From CAVPTL01 sp963708725 (GTDB lineage Bacteria; Actinomycetota; Thermoleophilia; Gaiellales; JAICJC01): a stretch of DNA of 64,000 nt. This document shows, piece after piece, positions 59,020 through 64,000 of the stretch (positions are counted from its first letter, which is position 1; each line of letters begins with the position of its first letter). The translations under genes were made by a program, and so were the position numbers. Below the pieces are notes generated by a model. The model saw only the letters and a list, made by a program, of their open reading frames with translations. It was not told where the DNA came from and did no database searches. The stretch is from contig CAVPTL010000008.1 of NCBI GenBank assembly GCA_963708725.1, positions 806,001 through 870,000 on the forward strand, read 5' to 3'.

Positions 59020-60642
59020 ATGGCACACAAGGAACTGAAGTTCAATGAGGATGCCCGGCGATCGCTTCAGCGCGGCGTCGACATCCTGGCCGACGCTGTC
59101 AAGGTGACGCTCGGCCCCAAGGGCCGCTACGTCGTGCTCGACAAGAAGTTCGGCGCGCCCACGATCACCAACGACGGTGTCACCATCGCCCGCGAGATCG
59201 AGGTCGAGGACGTCTTCGAGAATCAGGGCGCACAGCTCGTTCGCGAGGTCGCCACTGCCACCAACGACGTCGCCGGTGACGGAACCACCACCGCGACCGT
59301 GCTGGCCCAGGCCATCGTTCGCGAGGGTCTCAAGAACGTCTCCGCCGGAGCCAACCCGATGGCGCTCAAGCGCGGCATCGAGTCCGCTGTGGTGAGCGTT
59401 GTCGAGGACATCAAGAAGCAGAGCAAGGAGATCTCGGGCAAGGAAGACATCGCCCGGGTCGCCACCATCTCGGCCCGCGATCGCGAGATCGGCGACGTTA
59501 TCGCCGATGCGATCGAGAAGGTCGGTAAGGACGGCGTGGTCAACGTCGAGGAGGGCCAGACCTTTGGCCTCGAGCTCGAGTTCACCGAGGGTATGCAGTT
59601 CGACAAGGGCTACCTCTCGCCGTACATGATCACCGATTCCGAGCGCATGGAAGCGGTTCTGGACGATCCGTACATCCTGATCGCCAACCAGAAGATCGGC
59701 GCTGTCAAGGACATCCTGCCCGTGCTCGAGCAGGTCATCCAGGCCGGTCGTCCGCTGCTGCTCGTGGCTGAGGACGTCGAGGGCGAGTCGCTCGCGACGA
59801 TCGTGGTCAACAAGCTCCGCGGTACCTTCACCGCTGTTGCGGTCAAGGCCCCGGGCTTCGGCGACCGCCGCAAGCGCATGCTCGAGGACATCGCCATCCT
59901 TTCCGGTGGCGAGGTCATTACCGAGGAGATGGGTCTCAAGCTCGAGAACACCTCGGTGTCTCAGCTCGGCCGCGCCCGCAAGGTCGTGGTGGACAAGGAT
60001 TCCACCACCATCATCGACGGTGCCGGCGACTCCGACGCGATCAAGGGCCGGATCAAGCAGATCAAGGCCGAGATCGAGTCGACCGAGTCCGATTTCGATC
60101 GCGAGAAGCTGCAGGAGCGACTGGCCAAGCTGGCCGGTGGCGTTGCGGTGGTCAAGGTTGGCGCTGCCACCGAGACCGAGATGAAGGAGAAGAAGCATCG
60201 CGTCGAGGACGCGCTTCAGGCAACGCGGGCTGCCCTCGAGGAGGGCATCGTCCCGGGTGGCGGCGTGGCACTGCTGCACGCGGTCAAGTCGATCAAGCTC
60301 GACACGCTCGAGGGTGACGAGGCGACGGGTGCACGGATCGTGACCCGCGCGCTCGAAGAGCCGCTTCGCCAGCTGGCCTACAACGCCGGCCTCGAGGGCT
60401 CGGTTGTCGTCAATGACGTCCGCAAGGCCAAGGCTGGCCAGGGCCTCAACGTCGACACCGGCGAGCTCGTGGACATGGTCAAGTCGGGCATCATCGACCC
60501 CGCCATGGTCACCCGCTCGGCGCTGCAGAACGCCGCGTCGATCGCCAAGAACATCCTCACCACCGAGGCCATCGTGGCCGAGGCGCCGGAGAAGAACTCC
60601 CCGGCTCCCATGGGTGGCGGCGGCATGCCGGACATGATGTAA
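59020..60642 (+). CDS. groEL: Chaperonin GroEL
   Basis: 540 residues, normal length. ATP-binding motifs (TLGPKGRYVVL, GDGTTTATVLAQAI) and the family signature region near AAVEEGIVPGGG (here AALEEGIVPGGGVALL) are intact. The C-terminus has the glycine-methionine tail in a short form (GGGGMPDMM). Some actinobacteria have two groEL genes; the copy joined to groES is this type. A strong hairpin and palindrome copy 6 follow. Confidence 0.98.
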   Translation: MAHKELKFNEDARRSLQRGVDILADAVKVTLGPKGRYVVLDKKFGAPTITNDGVTIAREIEVEDVFENQGAQLVREVATATNDVAGDGTTTATVLAQAIVREGLKNVSAGANPMALKRGIESAVVSVVEDIKKQSKEISGKEDIARVATISARDREIGDVIADAIEKVGKDGVVNVEEGQTFGLELEFTEGMQFDKGYLSPYMITDSERMEAVLDDPYILIANQKIGAVKDILPVLEQVIQAGRPLLLVAEDVEGESLATIVVNKLRGTFTAVAVKAPGFGDRRKRMLEDIAILSGGEVITEEMGLKLENTSVSQLGRARKVVVDKDSTTIIDGAGDSDAIKGRIKQIKAEIESTESDFDREKLQERLAKLAGGVAVVKVGAATETEMKEKKHRVEDALQATRAALEEGIVPGGGVALLHAVKSIKLDTLEGDEATGARIVTRALEEPLRQLAYNAGLEGSVVVNDVRKAKAGQGLNVDTGELVDMVKSGIIDPAMVTRSALQNAASIAKNILTTEAIVAEAPEKNSPAPMGGGGMPDMM

Positions 60643-60662
60643 CCATCACGTCCGATCGACTT

Positions 60663-60691
60663 CGAAGGGCCCGGCACCCCCGGGCCCTTCG
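60663..60691 (+). terminator. Hairpin after groEL
   Basis: A 12-bp perfect stem CGAAGGGCCCGG with loop CACCC. It is followed by TCGTTAATG and not by a U run, so it is a weak intrinsic terminator by the textbook rule, although GC-rich hairpins of this kind are common after actinobacterial operons. Palindrome copy 6 begins eight bases later. Confidence 0.7.
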
Positions 60692-60698
60692 TCGTTAA

Positions 60699-60729
60699 TG
60701 AATAAATGGTGCCAGGCACCATTTATTCA
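60699..60729. repeat. GGTGCC-N-GGCACC palindrome, copy 6
   Basis: A perfect 31-bp palindrome with the same arms and a central A. It is the only copy that lies between genes on the same strand (groEL and the glycosylase), 28 bases before the glycosylase ATG. It carries no stop codon of a neighbour. Confidence 0.95.
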
Positions 60730-60757
60730 CCGGGCTCTTTCGTTACTGTTTTGGCAC

Positions 60758-61543
60758 ATGTTTCCCGCTGGGTATGACTTTGTGCGTTCGACGTTTCGGT
60801 TTCGGGTGTTTGGTGATGACCTGGCCAGCCGCTGGCACGATGGCGGCCTGCACCGGGTGCTGCGCTCGGGCCTGCCGGTGCGGATAACCGCCGGCGGGCC
60901 GACCTGGTACGGCGATCCCACCCCCGCCGACGAGGCGGAGCTGCGGCACCTGCTCGGGATGGGCTTCGACCTCGAGGGATTCCACGCCGCCTATCCCGAT
61001 GTGTACGCCCGCGCCGAGGGGTTTCGCCCCCCGCTGCTGGCCGATCCGTTCGAGATGCTGGTCACCGCCGTGACCGCGCAGCAGGTGTCGCTGAGGGCCG
61101 CGGCCGCGATCCGCAATCGCTTCATCCAGCGGTTCGGCGAGCGGGTCGAGCAGGGCGGTTTCGAGTGGTATCGGTTCCCGCAGCAGGCGCGCGTGGCCGG
61201 TCGGGATCTCGAGGGCGTCGGGCTCTCCCGGGCCAAGATCCGCACGATCGCCGCGCTGTCGCTTGCCGACCTGGACGTGACCGGGCTCTCCGACGTCGAG
61301 GTTCGCGAGCGCCTGCTGTTGCTGCCAGGGATCGGGCCGTGGACGGTGGACTGGTTCCTCGCGCGCTGTCTGGGACGACCCGACGCCTTTGCTCCGGGAG
61401 ACCTGGCCGTCCGAAAGGCCGTCGCACAGTGGTTCGCGGACGAGCCGATCTGGCCCGAGGACAGGGTGCGCGAGGCGATCGCGCCGTTCGGCCGGCATGC
61501 GAACCTCGCGGTGCACTATCTGCTTCTGCCCGAAGGCGGCTAA
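60758..61543 (+). CDS. DNA-3-methyladenine glycosylase (AlkA-like, HhH-GPD)
   Basis: A 261-residue base-excision-repair glycosylase. The helix-hairpin-helix is LLLPGIGPWTVDWFL and the catalytic Asp stands in PGDLAVRKAV (about residue 216). The N-terminal 80 residues match the AlkA-type N domain only weakly. It removes alkylated bases. The ATG at 60758 is preferred over a GTG-like frame opening inside palindrome copy 6, which would add spurious residues from the repeat. Confidence 0.88.
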   Translation: MFPAGYDFVRSTFRFRVFGDDLASRWHDGGLHRVLRSGLPVRITAGGPTWYGDPTPADEAELRHLLGMGFDLEGFHAAYPDVYARAEGFRPPLLADPFEMLVTAVTAQQVSLRAAAAIRNRFIQRFGERVEQGGFEWYRFPQQARVAGRDLEGVGLSRAKIRTIAALSLADLDVTGLSDVEVRERLLLLPGIGPWTVDWFLARCLGRPDAFAPGDLAVRKAVAQWFADEPIWPEDRVREAIAPFGRHANLAVHYLLLPEGG

Positions 61544-61573
61544 CCCGACCGACCGGGTAGCCTTTGAGGCGCA

Positions 61574-62746
61574 GTGGCAGTCAAAACCAGTTCTGTGAAC
61601 CCTCCGGCAAACGCCGGGCTCGCGGGTGCGCCGTCCCGCGGTCGCCGCCTGTGGTCGACCTACAGCTATCCGCTGACGGTGTTCGTGACCAGCCGGCTGC
61701 TCGTCTACCTGCTGTTTGCGATGATCGCCTGGAACCACCGCCGGCCGCGCCTCTCCGGGCTCAGCTACGGCGCGGTGATGAGCCCGCTCGATAGCTGGGA
61801 TGCGGTCTGGTACCACTGGATCGAAGCCCACGGGTACGACCCCGCGATCGCCCACGGAAACCTGCCGGCGTTCTATCCGCTGTGGCCCGCCGCGTGGCGT
61901 TCGGTCTCGTGGCTGCCGATACCCATCTACCTTGCCGGCAGCCTGCTTGCCACGGCGCTCTTTGGCGTGGCGCTGTGCCTGCTCTACCGGATCACGCTGG
62001 GACGCTACGACGTGGCGATGGCTCGCCGCACGGTGCTCTTCACCGCATTTTGGCCGCTCGCGTTCGTGTTCTCGATGCCCTACTCGGAGAGCCTCTTCCT
62101 GCTCGCCTCGCTGGGCGCGTTTGCCCTCACCTGGCACGGCAGGTGGTGGTCGGGATCGGCCGTCGGCGCGCTGGCGGTGCTCGCCCGCCCGGTCGGAGTC
62201 GCCCTGATTCCCGCGCTTGGATGGCGCATCTACCGCGAGCAGGGCTGGCGTTGGCGGGCGTACCTCCCGCTGCTCTTGATGGTCGCGGCCGAGGGTGGCT
62301 TCTTCCTGTTCCTGGGTTGGCGCACCGGCGATGTGTTCGCGAGCCTCGGTGCCGAGTCACGCGGATGGGGGCGGGGGTTCGTGCCGTTGCCATTCGAGGT
62401 CGGCCGGGCGCTGTGGGTCGATGTGCTCTCGAACGGTCTTCTGCGTTCGCTTGCCGACGTCTCGTTCACCATCGCCTGGTGCGTACTCTGGTGGCGGGCG
62501 TGGTGGGTGATGCGGCTCCCGGGCGAGTACCTGATCTATGCCGCGCTGGTCGTGCTGCTGCCGTCGAGTGGCGGCTCGCTGCTGTCGATGGGACGGATGG
62601 GGTTGGTCGCGTTCCCGCTGTTCTGGGCATTGGCAGAGTGGAGCCTGCGTGATCCCCGGATCGATACCGTCGTCAAGATGGCCGCGCCCGCGCTGCTCGC
62701 CGCCGTGATGTTCATGGCGTTTGGCACGCACACGTTCGTGCCGTAG
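61574..62746 (+). CDS. PIG-V-like mannosyltransferase (GT-C family)
   Basis: 390 residues with about eight to nine membrane helices. The motifs SWDAVWYHWIEAHGYD and PAFYPLWPAAWR, with an acidic residue early in the first outer loop, match the bacterial members of the PIG-V mannosyltransferase family, which use polyprenol-phosphate-mannose. The acceptor, probably a cell-envelope glycan or glycolipid, is unknown. TAGCCT lies ten bases before the GTG start. Its TAG stop directly abuts the stop codon (CTA) of the convergent M20 gene. Confidence 0.78.
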   Translation: MAVKTSSVNPPANAGLAGAPSRGRRLWSTYSYPLTVFVTSRLLVYLLFAMIAWNHRRPRLSGLSYGAVMSPLDSWDAVWYHWIEAHGYDPAIAHGNLPAFYPLWPAAWRSVSWLPIPIYLAGSLLATALFGVALCLLYRITLGRYDVAMARRTVLFTAFWPLAFVFSMPYSESLFLLASLGAFALTWHGRWWSGSAVGALAVLARPVGVALIPALGWRIYREQGWRWRAYLPLLLMVAAEGGFFLFLGWRTGDVFASLGAESRGWGRGFVPLPFEVGRALWVDVLSNGLLRSLADVSFTIAWCVLWWRAWWVMRLPGEYLIYAALVVLLPSSGGSLLSMGRMGLVAFPLFWALAEWSLRDPRIDTVVKMAAPALLAAVMFMAFGTHTFVP

Positions 62747-63848
62747 CTACACCGCGCGGATCAGCCGGGCCGCGAGATCGATCCGGGCGGGTACGGTCGC
62801 GAGTTCGATCCACTCGTCGGGCGTGTGATCGAGCGCGCCGCATGGACCCAGGCCGTCGATGGTGGGGATGTCCCAGTGCGATGTCCAGCATCCGTCGGAC
62901 ACTCCTCCCGAGAGCTGCTCGCCGACCGTCAGCCCCAGCTCCGACGCGATCCCCAGCGCCGATGAGACCAGGTCGTCGGCGCGCTGCATCGGCGGCCAGG
63001 TGCCGCGGTCCACGATCGTGGAGGCGCACGCCGTCGTGGCCACTCGGCTGGCCGAGTTCGGTCAGCGCGTAGGCCAGGTCGGCCGGGTCGGATGAGCGGA
63101 TGTCGATCGTCGCCCGCGCATGTCCGGGCACGGTGTTGGCCGCGTCGCCGCCGCTGACGGTGGTGATCACCGAGGTCATCTCGGGTCGGCCATGTGCGAG
63201 TGCCTCGATTCGCGTGATCTCGCCGGCAAGCGCGGAGACGGCGCTTCGGCCTCGGGCAGTGTCGGCGCCGGCGTGTGCCGGGCGGCCGGTCAGCTCGAGT
63301 GTTCGCCACACCGCGCCCTTTCGCGACGAGACCAGATCGCCGTTCTCCCGCGCGCATTCGAACACGAGCGCCGCCGCGGCGTCGACCGCATGTCGGGCGA
63401 CCGCCGGCGCGCGCAGCCGCACCTCCTCGTCGGCGCATACCAACAGCCGCACCTCGGGAAACGGGATGCCCTCGGAAGCAAGCTGCTCCATCGCCATGGC
63501 GGCCAGCACCAGGCCGCCCTTCATGTCGGCGACTCCAGGGCCGGTCGCGCGATCTCCCGACACCGCGAACGGACGGGCCAGCGCCTCGCCCAGCCCAAAC
63601 ACCGTATCGGTGTGACCGAGCAGCGCCACCGTCTTTCCGAGAGTTCCGGGGAGCGTGATCACGAGGCTGCGGGCCGGCCCGTCGGGCTCGTCCACCCAGC
63701 TCGTGGTGCAGCCAAGCGGAACCAGCCACGAGGCGATCTCCATCGCCACCCGCTCCTGCTCGCGGCCCATCGACGGTGAGTCGATGCCGACCAGCCGCGA
63801 GAGTCGCTCGACGAAGACCTCGGTGACGGCGGGCAGTGGCATCGGCAT
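62747..63848 (-). pseudogene. M20 family peptidase (carboxypeptidase G2-like), split by a +1 frameshift
   Basis: The first frame covers the N-terminal 268 residues: LLGHTDTVFG, GPGVADMKGG and VCADEEVR hold the metal ligands, and a dimerisation domain begins at GRPAHAGA. It then loses the frame after ELGQP. A second frame continues VATTACASTIVDRGTWPPM and runs to a normal C-terminal end (GGVSDGCWTSHW, then HTPDEWIE) with the last zinc ligand. They join if one base is removed near 63044. The reading frame that would otherwise go on is unlike the family. The product would be about 366 residues, perhaps a glutamate carboxypeptidase. Sequencing error is possible. Confidence 0.78.
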
Positions 63849-63870
63849 AGTCTGCCCGACCGGGTTTGGC

Positions 63871-63876
63871 TACGCT
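63871..63876 (+). promoter_or_regulatory. -10 box of the YgfZ/GcvT-like gene
   Basis: TACGCT followed by six bases (GCGGGT) and then the ATG at 63883, the same leaderless arrangement as upstream of mrp and the M20 gene at 11336. Confidence 0.45.
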
Positions 63877-63882
63877 GCGGGT

Positions 63883-64000
63883 ATGGCCGTTGTGCTTCCT
63901 CGGGCGTTCATCAGGGCCGCCGGCCCCGATGCCGTCGGCTACCTCCAGAGCATGGTCTCCAACGATGTCGAGGCCGTCGCGCCCGGGGCCGGGACGTACG
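63883..64000 (+). CDS. ygfZ: YgfZ/GcvT-like folate-binding protein (3' end outside window)
   Basis: Only the first 39 residues lie in the window. The stretch AGPDAVGYLQSMVSNDVEAV matches the start of the folate-binding YgfZ/GcvT family (G-x-D-x3-LQ-x2-(V/L)(S/T)ND(V/L)). YgfZ takes part in Fe-S cluster maintenance and tRNA thiolation, which would suit the cluster-rich enzymes encoded here. Aminomethyltransferase is a possible alternative from this short part. Confidence 0.65.
   Translation, partial: MAVVLPRAFIRAAGPDAVGYLQSMVSNDVEAVAPGAGTY

Noticed and set aside
60698..60757. Extension of the glycosylase gene into palindrome copy 6 (residues NKWCQAPFI)
   Set aside because: The added residues come from the repeat itself and appear wherever it is translated in that frame. 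The ATG at 60758 starts the domain properly.
1..64000. tRNA, rRNA, CRISPR, prophage or insertion-sequence genes
   Set aside because: I searched by eye and found no cloverleaf, spaced repeats, transposase or phage genes. A tRNA scan would be needed to rule out a missed tRNA.

Overview
This is a 64 kb stretch of a high-GC bacterial chromosome, densely packed with housekeeping genes and without phage, plasmid or CRISPR signs. Many start codons lie 6-10 bases behind a TANNNT box with no ribosome-binding site, GTG starts are common, and ATGA/GTGA overlaps join most neighbours. Together with a full nuo operon, a DivIVA protein, DUF1385, DUF1015 and a DUF4097/ribbon-helix-helix pair, this suggests an aerobic actinobacterium, perhaps of the Thermoleophilia (Solirubrobacterales or relatives). 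The class is inference; a marker-gene tree would settle it.

Layout. 1-3157: the 3' part of a large secreted repeat protein, a lipoprotein and a universal stress protein. 3210-6869: a three-subunit molybdenum hydroxylase. 6946-8983: DivIVA and a peroxiredoxin-like/degenerate HD-GYP fusion. 9116-13443: arginase, rarA, an M20 peptidase and DUF1385. 13489-21764: an FtsH-like protease, methylmalonyl-CoA epimerase, PAP2, a frameshifted ychF, a YhaM-like protein, DUF1015, an inositol-phosphatase-like protein and mrp. 21789-26657: DUF1028, a UPF0173 hydrolase, membrane and PilZ-like proteins, and a ribbon-helix-helix/DUF4097 pair behind a three-box operator.

26690-41037 (minus strand) is a complete 14-gene complex I operon, nuoA to nuoN, with one extra 58-residue gene between nuoF and nuoG. 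41184-48446: a HesB/ErpA protein, a Tat-exported esterase, the queuosine precursor genes queF and queC-queE-queD, fumC and small enzymes. 48494-55302: an amino acid permease, then a 2-oxoacid dehydrogenase E1 alpha-E1 beta-E2 operon ending in lipB and lipA, so the lipoyl enzyme and its cofactor genes are read together. 55395-57374: a zinc-ribbon protein, a degenerate GGDEF protein, a metallo-beta-lactamase-like protein and an ASCH protein. 57444-60642: an MFS transporter and groES-groEL under two CIRCE operators. 60758-64000: a DNA glycosylase, a PIG-V-like mannosyltransferase, a frameshifted M20 peptidase and the start of a YgfZ/GcvT-like gene.

The most striking non-coding signal is a family of six near-identical perfect palindromes (31 bp, once 29 bp) with core GGTGCC-N-GGCACC. 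Five sit between convergent genes and carry the stop codon of one or both neighbours; two of these bracket a 152-bp hairpin-rich spacer between queF and queD. Three conserved genes each carry a single extra base that splits the reading frame, two of them in GGG runs, which points either to real decay or to assembly error.
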